Source: Nitratireductor sp. GISD-1A_MAKvit (GTDB taxonomy: Bacteria > Pseudomonadota > Alphaproteobacteria > Rhizobiales > Rhizobiaceae). From it: a stretch of 64,000 nucleotides of DNA. A model generated the notes under the pieces. That model was given only the letters and a program-made list of their open reading frames with translations. It had not been told where the DNA came from and made no database searches. Both the position numbers and the translations under genes were made by a program. Positions 36,279-44,987 of this stretch are shown one piece after another. The DNA lies in the NCBI RefSeq assembly GCF_040819555.1, contig NZ_CP161920.1, positions 881,501-945,500 on the forward strand, in the 5' to 3' direction. How positions within the stretch are numbered: the first letter of the stretch is position 1; every line of letters begins with the position of its first letter.

Positions 36279-36480
36279 GAAACAGAACCAGACCCGATCC
36301 GCCAAGCGACGGAGAACACCATCCGTATTCTGTAGCTATCATAGTTAATGACCCGTTGCGCCTGACAAATCCGCGAGCGACACATCACCGCAGCGGCCCG
36401 CCTGTTACTCGCATCGGACGAGGTTTAAAGGGAAAAACTCCGCTTGGGGAGTTTCTTAACAATTTGGAACGGTTAAGATT

Positions 36481-36651
36481 TTGGAACAACTGAGTAGTGA
36501 AGAAACGCAGCGACTCACTCGCCGCCGATCAAAAATGAACATGGTCGTGCTTCTCGGGCTCGTCCTTTTCATCGCCGCTGTGTTCAGCTTCAGCCTGTAT
36601 CACATACGAGTCGAGACACGTCCTCCTGTAGCGGTGTCGACGCAGGGGTAA
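36481..36651 (+). CDS. Small single-helix membrane protein
   Basis: A 56-residue frame from TTG 36481 (or 38 residues from ATG 36535). It has a charged cytoplasmic start (LTRRRSKMN), one hydrophobic helix (MVVLLGLVLFIAAVFSFSLY) and a short tail. Size and layout resemble small oxidase-assembly proteins but there is no firm match. It is divergent from the envelope operon. Confidence 0.5.
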   Translation: MEQLSSEETQRLTRRRSKMNMVVLLGLVLFIAAVFSFSLYHIRVETRPPVAVSTQG

Positions 36652-36701
36652 CATCTGGATCACCCAGCTTTGAATGGTCGGTTCCATTCTCCCGTGAAAC
36701 A

Positions 36702-36977
36702 ATGGACCGCAGTCTTGGGAGACATGCGGTCCAGTTAATGCTGCTTTATGTATTTTCGTTCTTTGCTGCGGGTGTCGCCGCTTACGGCGCTCTGACACTG
36801 GTGTTTGCTCTGGCGTGTCTGGTTCTCGGTCACAATTCCATGGAGATGATATACGGAGATTTCGCCGTTTACTTCTTCACATTTGTCGCAGCTGTGGAAG
36901 GCGCCTGGCTGTTGCCGGACGATATAAGGAGTTCCTCGTCGGTGCGCAGGCTCACCCACTGGTTGAGGTTGCGCTGA
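36702..36977 (+). CDS. Hypothetical two-helix membrane protein
   Basis: 91 residues with two hydrophobic segments (LMLLYVFSFFAAGVAAYGALTL region and YFFTFVAAVEGAWLL) separated by a short loop. The 3' third overlaps the transglutaminase-like gene on the other strand by 109 bp. It follows the small membrane protein at 36481 in the same direction. No family recognised; moderate chance of being a real gene. Confidence 0.4.
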   Translation: MDRSLGRHAVQLMLLYVFSFFAAGVAAYGALTLVFALACLVLGHNSMEMIYGDFAVYFFTFVAAVEGAWLLPDDIRSSSSVRRLTHWLRLR

Positions 36978-37519
36978 GACTGGCGCTTGAGGAAGTAGAT
37001 CTTCGCGTCGCTCCACAGCAGAACTTTCTGTTCAAGATTGTCGAGGATGAAGTCTCCCAGCGAAGTGACGACGGTGAGTACAGCGTGACCGCCGCCTCTG
37101 GCATCTCGTGCAGTCGTCAGCAGCAGCGCGCCCAGCGGATAGCCCATTTCGTTCAGTCGCTGGCGTTTGAGAAGGGCGTAGTCTTCACAATCCGCTGCGC
37201 TGGTCGGGTATTCCCAGAATTCCTCTACGCCGTAGATTTCCATGTCCGTGAAGGCGGGAATGCTGTTCACTTCAGCATTGATGCGAACGATGTCGCTCCA
37301 TGCGGGTCGCGTCAGTTCGATCATCGTGCCGCCCGCCCGGCGTGCGCAGCGATCACTGTAACGCTGACAGTAGTCATAGTAGCCGTACGGTACCGAGGTT
37401 ACCCCAAACGTCGTCATGTTATTGCGACCGGATTGCGTGGGATTGTAATGCGCTGCGCTTGCCAGCGCTGCTGAGCAAAGCATGAGAAAAACAATTGCTG
37501 CGCCCCAGATAATCCTCAT
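36869..37519 (-). CDS. Bacterial transglutaminase-like cysteine protease (BTLCP)
   Basis: 216 residues with a signal peptide (IIWGAAIVFLMLCSAALASA). The core has the papain-like triad: Cys in AADCEDYALLKR, His in RGGGHAVLTV and Asp in DFILDNL, as in the BTLCP (DUF920) family that includes the LapG relatives. In other bacteria LapG cuts a periplasmic site of surface adhesins; the genes for LapD/LapA are not here. Role in this island unknown. Confidence 0.85.
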   Translation of the reverse strand: MRIIWGAAIVFLMLCSAALASAAHYNPTQSGRNNMTTFGVTSVPYGYYDYCQRYSDRCARRAGGTMIELTRPAWSDIVRINAEVNSIPAFTDMEIYGVEEFWEYPTSAADCEDYALLKRQRLNEMGYPLGALLLTTARDARGGGHAVLTVVTSLGDFILDNLEQKVLLWSDAKIYFLKRQSQRNLNQWVSLRTDEELLISSGNSQAPSTAATNVKK

Positions 37520-37670
37520 TGCTCGGCCTCTCCGATTGTTGACGGAGACAACCTATGCGAAAGCGGGAAAAATCAAATAAAATCAATATGATAAATTAGA
37601 TTCAAATGTCTTGAAAATCTATCTGCGCTTTTTAGCGTTGCATTTACCGACCGATTACGGTCATCGCGCA

Positions 37671-38180
37671 TCACTTGAACGGGGTATCTTGTTCGCCATG
37701 ACGATGGTGGGTCAGGTCTCCTTTGTCCTGCACAATTTTGGCATTCATCGTGATGGAGCCGCCGCCTTCGAAGCGTAATGTGATTGGAATGGTATTTGGC
37801 CGGAGTGGATTGGCGACAAATCCGTCAAGCGCCAGATGAATTCCCGGTTCCACCATCTTCAGCTCGGCATGGCCGGGGATCGTCAGAACGTTGCTTATTC
37901 GCTCACGCCGGCCGAAGGTGTTTCTGGAAACCCTAAAGCCGGTGAAGCTGTCGCTTTCGACACTGACAAGATTTTCGGAGGATGTCGTTCCGTTCCATAT
38001 CGTCAGATACATCGTCGACGACGAAGTATCTGCGGAGGAGATGAGCACCTCTGCATGCTCGATCTGAAGCACTTGCGATGAACTCTCGTGCGATACTTGA
38101 ATTTCCCGAGCACCGGCGTCAGCTGTAAAACCGGGAACCAAAGCTACGGTCAGGAGGAGGTGGTACAGGTTTGGCTTCAT
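37671..38180 (-). CDS. PCu(A)C-fold protein lacking copper ligands
   Basis: About 169 residues from the ATG at 38180. After a signal peptide (HLLLTVALVPGFTADAGA) it follows the periplasmic PCu(A)C copper-chaperone fold (TMYLTIWNGT, then FVANPLRPNTIPITLRFEGG). The canonical copper motif H(M)x10Mx21HxM is not kept: the first His-Met pair is replaced (FRVSRNTFGR) and the last HLM is HLALDG. A His-containing tail HHRHG remains. It may have lost copper binding or use the tail. Confidence 0.6.
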   Translation of the reverse strand: MKPNLYHLLLTVALVPGFTADAGAREIQVSHESSSQVLQIEHAEVLISSADTSSSTMYLTIWNGTTSSENLVSVESDSFTGFRVSRNTFGRRERISNVLTIPGHAELKMVEPGIHLALDGFVANPLRPNTIPITLRFEGGGSITMNAKIVQDKGDLTHHRHGEQDTPFK

Positions 38181-38327
38181 GATTGCCCAATCGGAGGATT
38201 GCCCAAGATACAGGTCTGCGTTCACTGACGATGATCACAAATAGTTCAGCGCGTCGGACAATATGCCCTGTTGCAGAGCGGCGGGGAGGACATGAGTCTG
38301 GGCTGAGAATGAAAAAGGAGACAATGT

Positions 38328-38741
38328 TTGCTGACCATTGGAGAGCTGTCAAAGCAGACAGGGGTGAAGGTCCCGACCATAAGGTACTATGAGGAAATGG
38401 GCTTGATGAAGCCCGCAGACCGGACGGAGGGTAATCAGCGCCGTTTTGAACCGTCGGACGGGGAACGCCTGGCGTTCATCAAGCATGCACGTGATCTCGG
38501 CTTCACTATTGAGGCTATCCGTGAACTCCTCGATCTTAGCGCTCATCCCGAGCGCCCGTGTAAGGATGCCGATCAGATTGCCGTACGCCAACTGAATATG
38601 GTTCGTGACAAGATCGACCGACTGGCGCGACTCGAGCACGAACTCGCCCGGATGGTCGGCACGTGTCACGATGGCCATATGAAGGATTGCTATGTCATCA
38701 GATCGCTCGCGAACCACGATCTCTGCACAACCGAACACTGA
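38328..38741 (+). CDS. MerR-family metal regulator, ZntR/CadR-like
   Basis: 137 residues from a TTG at 38328, preceded by AAGGAG at the right spacing. The DNA-binding domain is a typical MerR (LTIGELSKQTGVKVPTIRYYEEMGLM). The metal-binding end has Cys in RPCKDAD and the group TCHDGHMKDC, a layout close to ZntR and CadR/PbrR rather than CueR. A promoter with the 19-bp spacer typical of MerR control is found upstream of the P-type ATPase at 40.4 kb, its likely target. Confidence 0.85.
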   Translation: MLTIGELSKQTGVKVPTIRYYEEMGLMKPADRTEGNQRRFEPSDGERLAFIKHARDLGFTIEAIRELLDLSAHPERPCKDADQIAVRQLNMVRDKIDRLARLEHELARMVGTCHDGHMKDCYVIRSLANHDLCTTEH

Positions 38742-38744
38742 CCA

Positions 38745-39287
38745 TCAGGTTTGCGTGTCCGCATCGAAGCTGCAGTAATACGTAACTCGGTCCGTTTCGG
38801 CCGCACTCATGGGAACGCCATATAGCGTAATGGCAAACACCGACCCGTCGCCGCTCTGCCTGATCGATCCCCTTATGATTTCCGCGGGATGTTCGTCGGG
38901 TATCAGGTCAAAGGTGGTCTCATCGCCTTTCGTTTGCAGATTGCGAAGCTCGCCCGTGTCGTAGTCGCCTTCGGCCGAAAACGTCGTTTCCATCCTTGTT
39001 TGACTCAGGAACATGTAGAACTCCAAATCCGAGCCGAACGGCGCGCGTCCCCAGTACCACGCCTCAGCTTTTTCCACGGAGGGCCGGACACGCACAGTAA
39101 GACTGCGGCATTCGTCTGCGCTAGGAGCCGTGGCACCAGGATGGAACAGAAAGACGCCGGTCGGCATGGCATTTGCGGCAATAGTAACTGCAATGGTGGA
39201 AGCGGTACCGGCCAGCAGAGACAACAATATTCGCGAGCGCACGAGATTTTTCCTGGCAACCGTTTGATCAAGCGAAACAGGACCCAA
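38745..39287 (-). CDS. Hypothetical secreted protein
   Basis: 180 residues with a hydrophobic N-terminal segment (ILLSLLAGTASTIAVTIAANAM). The rest is a globular region with two Cys (DECRSL and VTYYCSFD) that may form a disulfide. No domain recognised. It is convergent with the MerR gene and ends 3 bp from it. Confidence 0.6.
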   Translation of the reverse strand: MGPVSLDQTVARKNLVRSRILLSLLAGTASTIAVTIAANAMPTGVFLFHPGATAPSADECRSLTVRVRPSVEKAEAWYWGRAPFGSDLEFYMFLSQTRMETTFSAEGDYDTGELRNLQTKGDETTFDLIPDEHPAEIIRGSIRQSGDGSVFAITLYGVPMSAAETDRVTYYCSFDADTQT

Positions 39288-39289
39288 AT

Positions 39290-40264
39290 TTAGGGGAGAG
39301 AAAGCCGCGCGATAACCGGAAGATGGTTCGATTGAAAGCGCGGTCCGAGATTGAGGCTGACAAGCCCCATATTAGGCGAGATGACAATCCTGTCGATCGG
39401 TGTGCCCAGCGCGGGTATGTTGCCGAAGCGGGTGCTAAATCGCGTAGGTGCTGGCCACCACGCGGATTCCGTAGTGCGGTAGCCAGTTTCTGCGAGAAAG
39501 TCCTGAAAAAAGAGCGACCAGGGTGGCATATTCCAGTCTCCAGCGATCATGACAGCTGCATCACCATCTTCGTACTGTAGCGCTTGTGTCAGATCGCGAA
39601 AATACGCGGCCCGCTCTCGCCACATCGATGGCCTCCGCGGAGTTTGCGCGTGAACAGCATAGAGAACCACCGGCCTGCCTTCGATCAGGAGCTCGAGCCT
39701 GAGCGGGTGCCGGCCTCCCGTGTCACGGCTTGCTGGTGAGACAACCTCCTCGCTGACGATCGGAAAGCGGCTGAACACCTTCATGTCGGTATTTGCCCGA
39801 AGGTCGCGGTTGCTTTCGTAGCGCCATAATCCGCTGTCGACCAGCGCGTCCTGCCAGACGGGACGCACTTCCTGAAGCACGATGATATCGCTCGAAGCGA
39901 CTTCCGCGATGGCGAGAAACGGTCGTGGGTTGCGATTGTCCGAGAGGACATTAGCGGAAACAATCGTGAACCGAACGCCGTCGCTTTCGCTGGCCGGGGC
40001 GGGCAGGAAGACGAACGGAAAAATAGCAGCAAGACATGAGATCACAGCGCCCACCCGCGTTAGCCGGGATGGCAACAGCAGGCCAGTTGCAAACAGCCCT
40101 ATTCCCGCAGCGAGAAGGTGTGGCCGAACAAAGTTCGCCATGTCCGCTGCCCACAAATCACGGGCAAGCAGGTGCGAACCGAGCTGGGCTCCAAAATAGA
40201 TAACCTGCGCCAGAGCGACCAATGGAATGAAGAAGTCGGCCAGACGACGACGGCAAACAGACAA
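39290..40264 (-). CDS. Membrane-anchored endonuclease/exonuclease/phosphatase-family protein
   Basis: 324 residues: two or three membrane helices at the N-terminus, then an EEP domain (DNase I-like fold). Motifs: SANVLS, DIIVLQEVRPVW, VVLYAVHAQTPRR, MIAGDWNMPPWS and GTPIDRIVISPN with final SNHLPVIA. The Asn, Glu, Asp-Asn and His residues form the usual metal-dependent site. Relatives cleave phosphodiester or phosphate esters, such as sphingomyelinase-like or lipid phosphatase proteins; specificity is unknown. It follows 3 bp before the hypothetical secreted gene. Confidence 0.82.
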   Translation of the reverse strand: MSVCRRRLADFFIPLVALAQVIYFGAQLGSHLLARDLWAADMANFVRPHLLAAGIGLFATGLLLPSRLTRVGAVISCLAAIFPFVFLPAPASESDGVRFTIVSANVLSDNRNPRPFLAIAEVASSDIIVLQEVRPVWQDALVDSGLWRYESNRDLRANTDMKVFSRFPIVSEEVVSPASRDTGGRHPLRLELLIEGRPVVLYAVHAQTPRRPSMWRERAAYFRDLTQALQYEDGDAAVMIAGDWNMPPWSLFFQDFLAETGYRTTESAWWPAPTRFSTRFGNIPALGTPIDRIVISPNMGLVSLNLGPRFQSNHLPVIARLSLP

Positions 40265-40351
40265 AATGCCCCCACGCTTTCTCTATTAAATCTGCCAATT
40301 CACGGACCTGTCGGTAAAAGTCAACAAGCCGCACCAAATCGATAATTGTGC

Positions 40352-40382
40352 TTGACCCTCCAGCCACCTGAGGTTTTATAAA
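40352..40382 (+). promoter_or_regulatory. MerR-type promoter with 19-bp spacer
   Basis: -35 TTGACC (40352-40357) and -10 TATAAA (40377-40382) are exactly 19 bp apart, the long spacing that MerR-family activators correct by bending the DNA. An imperfect dyad (CTCCAG and CTGAGG) lies in the spacer. It drives the P-type ATPase gene that starts at 40411. Confidence 0.65.
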
Positions 40383-40410
40383 TTTGCTCCTGTATGACAG
40401 GAGACCAGCC

Positions 40411-42660
40411 ATGAGTGCTGCTGAACGCCAGACCCGCTTCAGGGTCGAGGGCATGGATTGCGCAAGCTGCGCCACGAAGATCGACACTGCTGTACGTCGC
40501 CTCAACGACGTCGCAGACGTCAAGGTTTCGGTTGTGGCCGGAACAATGACCGTGACCCATGGCGACCGCATTGACATAGACGCACTCGCCAAAAAGATTG
40601 GTAGCCTCGGATACAAGACCGTCCCGATTACCGCGACGGATTCTCCCGTCGCAATGGAAGGCGCGGTGCATCGTCACGGCCCCGATTGCGACCATGATCA
40701 TGCCGAGGGAACTCACAATCATTCGAGTGAGAGCACCGGCCAGTCGGACGCTCTCGCGGGCCTGCACGGGCACGATCACGGACCTTCTGACGGGCCATGG
40801 TGGAAATCCTCCAAGGCGCGACTGACCATATTATGCGGGGCCGCGCTGGCGATCGCTTTCGGCCTTGCACAGCTTTACCCCCAGACGCAGCCTTGGGGTT
40901 TCGTCGTTGCCATGGCGGTCGGGCTCGTCCCCATCGCCCGGCGTGCCCTGTTCGGCGCGTTGAACGGCAGCCCGTTCACGATCGAGACATTGATGACGGT
41001 AGCGGCCGTAGGCGCCGTGATCATCGATGCGTCCGAGGAGGCGGCGGTTGTCGTTTTCCTGTTCCTCGTGGGTGAGCTTCTCGAAGGCATTGCAACCGGG
41101 CGCGCGCGAGCATCCATTCGCGCTCTTGCAACACTGATGCCTAAAACGGCCCTGCTCGAGATAGACGGTGCGACGAAGACCGTCCCGGCCGAGAGCCTTA
41201 CGGTCGACGCTATCGTGTTGGTGCGTCCCGGCGATCGTGTGCCGGCTGACGGCGTGGTGTTGTCGGGTGAGAGTGCTGTCGACGAGGCGCCGGTTACGGG
41301 CGAGTCGGTGCCTAAGCGCAAGGAAGAAGGCGACAACGTATTCGCCGGTACCGTCAATCAGGAAGGCGTGCTTCGGGTGCGGGTTACGGCCGCTGCTGCC
41401 GACAACACGATTGCCCGTATCATCACTCTCGTAGAGGAAGCGCAGGAGACCAAGGCCCCGACCGAGCGCTTCATCGACCGCTTCTCCAGATATTACACGC
41501 CCGGCGTGATGGTGGTGGCTGCGCTGATCGCAATCATTCCCCCGTTAGTCGTTGGCGCGGAATGGGCCACGTGGATCTATCGCGGCCTTGCGGTCCTGCT
41601 GATCGGTTGCCCGTGTGCGCTGGTCATCTCGACACCGGCGGCAATCGCCGCCGCACTCTCAGCGGGCGCGCGACGTGGCTTGCTGATGAAGGGCGGCTCG
41701 GTGCTGGAGAATCTCGGCAAGGTAAACCGGGTCGCCTTTGACAAGACCGGAACCCTGACGGAAGGCAAACCGAAGGTGACCGACATCATCGGTGTCGCAA
41801 GGGATGAACGGGAGACCCTGCGTCTCGCGGCGGCGCTCGAGGTGGGATCGAGCCATCCTCTTGCCGTCGCCATCCTTGCAAAAGCTGACAGCGAAGGCGT
41901 GCCGCTGACCACTGCGTCGGAGGCCGGTGCGGTTGGCGGGAAAGGAGTGGTTGGCACGCTCAACGGCGAAAAGCTGTTTCTTGCATCGCCCCGTGCGGCC
42001 GCAGAGGAGGTTCAGATCGATGCCGCGCTTGCCGCCCGGATCGCCTCGCTCAACGATGAAGGCAAGACAGTTTCCGTGCTTCTTGCCGGCAAAGAGATTG
42101 CCGGTCTGGTCGCTATGCGCGACGAACCGCGCGAGGACGCAAAAGAGGGTATCGCGCTTCTGCGCGAACTCGGGGCGGACTCTGTCATGCTCACCGGCGA
42201 CAACACTCGTACCGCGAAAGCCATCGCCGCTTCGCTTGGAATGGAAGCTCGCGCTGAGCTGATGCCGCAGGACAAGCAGCGGATGATCGGCGAAATGCGG
42301 CGGGAAGGCCGTTTTGTAGCCAAGGTAGGCGATGGCATCAACGACGCGCCCGCGCTTGCCGCCGCCGACATCGGCATTGCCATGGGCGGTGGAACCGACG
42401 TTGCGCTCGAAACGGCGGATGCTGCGATCTTGCATGGCCGGGTGAAAGACGTCGCGAACATGGTGTCCCTGTCGCGGCTGACGATGAGCAACATCTGGCA
42501 GAACATCGTTATCTCGCTTGGGCTGAAAGCCGTTTTCCTCGTAACGACCGTGCTCGGGATTACTGGGCTCTGGCCCGCGATCCTTGCTGATACCGGCGCA
42601 ACCGTTCTCGTCACCGCCAATGCGATGCGCCTTCTCGCATGGCGGGGAATCCGAACATAG
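40411..42660 (+). CDS. zntA: Zn/Cd/Pb-exporting P1B-type ATPase (ZntA/CadA-like)
   Basis: About 749 residues from the ATG at 40411. One HMA domain with GMDCASC is followed by a His/Asp-rich linker (HGPDCDHDHAEGTHNHS), then eight membrane helices with the CPC metal motif, phosphorylation site DKTGTLTEG and the hinge VGDGINDAPALA. TM8 has the Asp of ADTGAT, typical of the zinc/cadmium/lead P1B-2 subgroup rather than of CopA. It pumps these ions out of the cytoplasm with ATP. Its promoter suggests MerR control. Confidence 0.92.
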   Translation: MSAAERQTRFRVEGMDCASCATKIDTAVRRLNDVADVKVSVVAGTMTVTHGDRIDIDALAKKIGSLGYKTVPITATDSPVAMEGAVHRHGPDCDHDHAEGTHNHSSESTGQSDALAGLHGHDHGPSDGPWWKSSKARLTILCGAALAIAFGLAQLYPQTQPWGFVVAMAVGLVPIARRALFGALNGSPFTIETLMTVAAVGAVIIDASEEAAVVVFLFLVGELLEGIATGRARASIRALATLMPKTALLEIDGATKTVPAESLTVDAIVLVRPGDRVPADGVVLSGESAVDEAPVTGESVPKRKEEGDNVFAGTVNQEGVLRVRVTAAAADNTIARIITLVEEAQETKAPTERFIDRFSRYYTPGVMVVAALIAIIPPLVVGAEWATWIYRGLAVLLIGCPCALVISTPAAIAAALSAGARRGLLMKGGSVLENLGKVNRVAFDKTGTLTEGKPKVTDIIGVARDERETLRLAAALEVGSSHPLAVAILAKADSEGVPLTTASEAGAVGGKGVVGTLNGEKLFLASPRAAAEEVQIDAALAARIASLNDEGKTVSVLLAGKEIAGLVAMRDEPREDAKEGIALLRELGADSVMLTGDNTRTAKAIAASLGMEARAELMPQDKQRMIGEMRREGRFVAKVGDGINDAPALAAADIGIAMGGGTDVALETADAAILHGRVKDVANMVSLSRLTMSNIWQNIVISLGLKAVFLVTTVLGITGLWPAILADTGATVLVTANAMRLLAWRGIRT

Positions 42661-42673
42661 GCAGCGCTCGATA

Positions 42674-43369
42674 GTGTTTCAGAGGTCGCAATATCTGACG
42701 TTTCTTCGCCGTTGGGTCGCTGATCCGCTGACGGTAGGCGCGGTCATGCCTTCCAGCCCGGTTCTGGCCGGGCTTATGGCAAATGCAGTCGGTTACACCG
42801 ACGGAAGGGTCCTTGAGCTTGGACCAGGCACAGGTGTCTTTACAGAGGCCCTATTGGCGCGGGGGCTTGTTCGGGACCAACTAACCCTGGTCGAACTGGA
42901 TGAATGTTTCGCAGATTTGCTCTCTGAACGTTTCCCCGGCATCAGGATCGTTCGAGGCAACGCCGCGCGCCTGTCGGCGGCAGGGGTCGATAAGGATGCA
43001 AAATACGATGCCATCGTAAGCGGTCTGCCACTTCTGTCGATGTCTGCCCGGAGCATCTACCGGATCGTCCGGAGCGCGGCGCTCAGGCTTGAGCCGAGCG
43101 GCCACATGTTTCAGTTCACCTATGGCATACGCTGCCCTGTTCCTGCAGGCATCCTTCTTAAATGCGGATTGAAAGCTGAATTGCTCGGAAGCGTCATCCG
43201 AAACATTCCGCCCGCATCGGTCTATCGCATCTCGCATTCGCTAACGCCGAGAGAGCAGGACGTCCCTCGCTCGTTAACCGATGCAAAAATCGCAAACAAC
43301 CTGACCGAAAGGAGTCAGGCAAGGGGAACGAGTTCACCGCTAACAACATCAAGGAGTTTGATATGCTGA
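42674..43369 (+). CDS. Class I SAM methyltransferase (PmtA/KsgA-like fold)
   Basis: About 231 residues from GTG 42674; it starts only 14 bp after the ATPase stop. Motif I is VLELGPGTGVFTEALL, followed by LTLVELDECFADLL and IVRGNAARL. This is the pattern of rhizobial phospholipid N-methyltransferase PmtA and of rRNA adenine dimethyltransferase relatives. The NPPF/Y motif for base methylation is replaced by SGLPLLSM, as in PmtA-like lipid enzymes, so an envelope lipid substrate is plausible. The end overlaps the pseudoazurin start by 7 bp. Confidence 0.78.
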   Translation: MFQRSQYLTFLRRWVADPLTVGAVMPSSPVLAGLMANAVGYTDGRVLELGPGTGVFTEALLARGLVRDQLTLVELDECFADLLSERFPGIRIVRGNAARLSAAGVDKDAKYDAIVSGLPLLSMSARSIYRIVRSAALRLEPSGHMFQFTYGIRCPVPAGILLKCGLKAELLGSVIRNIPPASVYRISHSLTPREQDVPRSLTDAKIANNLTERSQARGTSSPLTTSRSLIC

Positions 43370-43818
43370 CAAGACGCGAGATACTCGCAGGTGCAACTGC
43401 GCTTACGGTCGTGTCTGGGTTGTCTGCGCGCGCACAGTCCGGAACCAATCACAAGGTCCAGATGCTGAACAAGGGAAAGAAAGGTCCCATGGTGTATGAA
43501 CCCGACTTTGTTCGGGCAGCTCCCGGCGACACGGTGACATTCGTTCCTACAGATAAGTCTCACAACGCAGTTAGCATCAAGGAGATGCTTCCCGAAGGAG
43601 CTCAGGCGTTTGCAGGAAAACTCAATGAGGAAATCACCATCACTATCGAAAAGGAAGGAGTTTATGGTGTGAAATGCGCACCTCACTACGGAATGGGAAT
43701 GGTGATGCTCATTTCTGTTGGAGCTCCCGTCAATCTGGAAGACGCCAGAGCAGCCAAACACCCTCCTAAAGCAAAGAAGCTATTTGACGAACTTCTGAAT
43801 GCCGTTCCGGCGGCCTGA
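43363..43818 (+). CDS. Pseudoazurin (blue copper protein)
   Basis: 151 residues with an exported signal (MLTRREILAGATALTVVSGL, twin arginine). The type 1 copper ligands are all there: His in TDKSHNAVS and Cys, His, Met in VKCAPHYGMGM. The length of the mature protein (about 125 residues) is normal. It carries electrons in the periplasm, in denitrifiers to nitrite or nitrous oxide reductase. No such reductase is here, so it may instead serve an oxidase or act as a copper buffer. RBS AAGGAG is clear. Confidence 0.9.
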   Translation: MLTRREILAGATALTVVSGLSARAQSGTNHKVQMLNKGKKGPMVYEPDFVRAAPGDTVTFVPTDKSHNAVSIKEMLPEGAQAFAGKLNEEITITIEKEGVYGVKCAPHYGMGMVMLISVGAPVNLEDARAAKHPPKAKKLFDELLNAVPAA

Positions 43819-44025
43819 ACCTGTCTGACAAATCAATACTGGATGGCAGCGCAAAGCCTGAACCAAAGGAAGGTGCTGCCATCCCGCTGCATGAAAGCTC
43901 TATAATCCTTTAGAGATCTTGTTCCATGCGACGCTCATTATGTCGTTTCATTCCGAGTTGCCGCCGATTGAGTGTTGCGACATGTCACATCGACGGTATT
44001 GACGGGGCCAGTTAAGCTTTTAGCC

Positions 44026-44430
44026 ATGCAACTTGCACGCGGAATAAGAAGTGGATGCTGGATAACCGGTCTCGCCGTCGGCTTGCTTGCTTACCTCATT
44101 TTGCTTCAGGGCCTGGCATCGGCTTACGCCAAGACGGTTATGATTATCAGCCCGTCTGCACCAGTGTTCGTCATCTGTGCGCCGTCCGGCAACAAATATA
44201 GCAGCCCGGATAACCCGCTCGGATTTCTCGGTAAGGACTGTTGCGCGGCACTTTGCAAGTCTGCCGCTTCATCAGGGCCGACGGTGCCTCCGGTATGGTT
44301 AGATCTGCTTGCGCTGATACCGCATGGTTCGCCCGGAGAGCGCATGCAGCCGCTCGAAAAGGGTGATCCGCCGGACATACTCGTCGTCCCGTCCCTCGGA
44401 GCGCGGGCGCCACCTTCATTCTTCATCTGA
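44026..44430 (+). CDS. Small membrane/secreted Cys-rich protein
   Basis: About 134 residues from ATG 44026 (MQLARGIRSGCW); an upstream in-frame start at 43972 is possible. One membrane or signal helix (GLAVGLLAYLILLQGLASAYA) and a Cys cluster KDCCAALCKS. This layout recalls the small DUF2946-like proteins found next to copper genes. The next gene is the PCu(A)C chaperone, so a copper role is suggested, not shown. Confidence 0.55.
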   Translation: MQLARGIRSGCWITGLAVGLLAYLILLQGLASAYAKTVMIISPSAPVFVICAPSGNKYSSPDNPLGFLGKDCCAALCKSAASSGPTVPPVWLDLLALIPHGSPGERMQPLEKGDPPDILVVPSLGARAPPSFFI

Positions 44431-44483
44431 CAGAAAATCGATCCGGCGCGTTCCTGCGCTCGTTTTGTTGCATGGAGAAATCA

Positions 44484-44987
44484 ATGCTCAAGTATATCCG
44501 TATCCTCGCGGCAACTGCCGCCTTCGTCTCTGCATCCACAGCGTTCGCGCATGATTTTCGTGTTGGCGACATCGTGATTAATCATCCCTGGACACGTGCT
44601 ACGTCTCCGGCAGCAAAGGTTGGCGGCGGATATTTCGACGCGGTCAACAATGGGGCCGTGACTGACAGGCTCGTGGGGGCCAGCTCTACCGCGGCATCAC
44701 GCGTCGAAATCCACAAAATGGAAATGAGCGACGGCATTATGAAAATGCGCCCGGTGCCTGACGGGATGGTCATTTCCGCCGGTGGCAAGATTGAGCTCGC
44801 CCCAGGCGGATACCATCTCATGCTGATCGACCTCGTCAAGCCGATCAAAGAAGGGGACATGGTGCCAGTCACTCTTCAGTTTGAGTTGGCCGGTTCGGTA
44901 GAGGTTGAGTTCGCGGCCGGGGCCCTCGGCCAGGCGCAGTCGGATCATCAGGGTGGCTCTGCGTCATCGCATGATGGAGAAAACTGA
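44484..44987 (+). CDS. PCu(A)C-type periplasmic copper chaperone
   Basis: About 167 residues from ATG 44484; signal peptide ends near TAFAHD. The copper motif is fully present: HKMEM, MKMRP and GGYHLMLID (the H-M...M...HLM set). The C-terminus is His-rich (SDHQGG, SSHDGEN). Such proteins hand Cu(I) to SCO or straight to the CuA site of cytochrome oxidase subunit II. The gene for SCO starts 1 bp before this stop codon ends. Confidence 0.92.
   Translation: MLKYIRILAATAAFVSASTAFAHDFRVGDIVINHPWTRATSPAAKVGGGYFDAVNNGAVTDRLVGASSTAASRVEIHKMEMSDGIMKMRPVPDGMVISAGGKIELAPGGYHLMLIDLVKPIKEGDMVPVTLQFELAGSVEVEFAAGALGQAQSDHQGGSASSHDGEN

Noticed and set aside
43363..43818. Denitrification cluster suggested by pseudoazurin
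   Set aside because: No nitrite, nitric oxide or nitrous oxide reductase genes are present around it.
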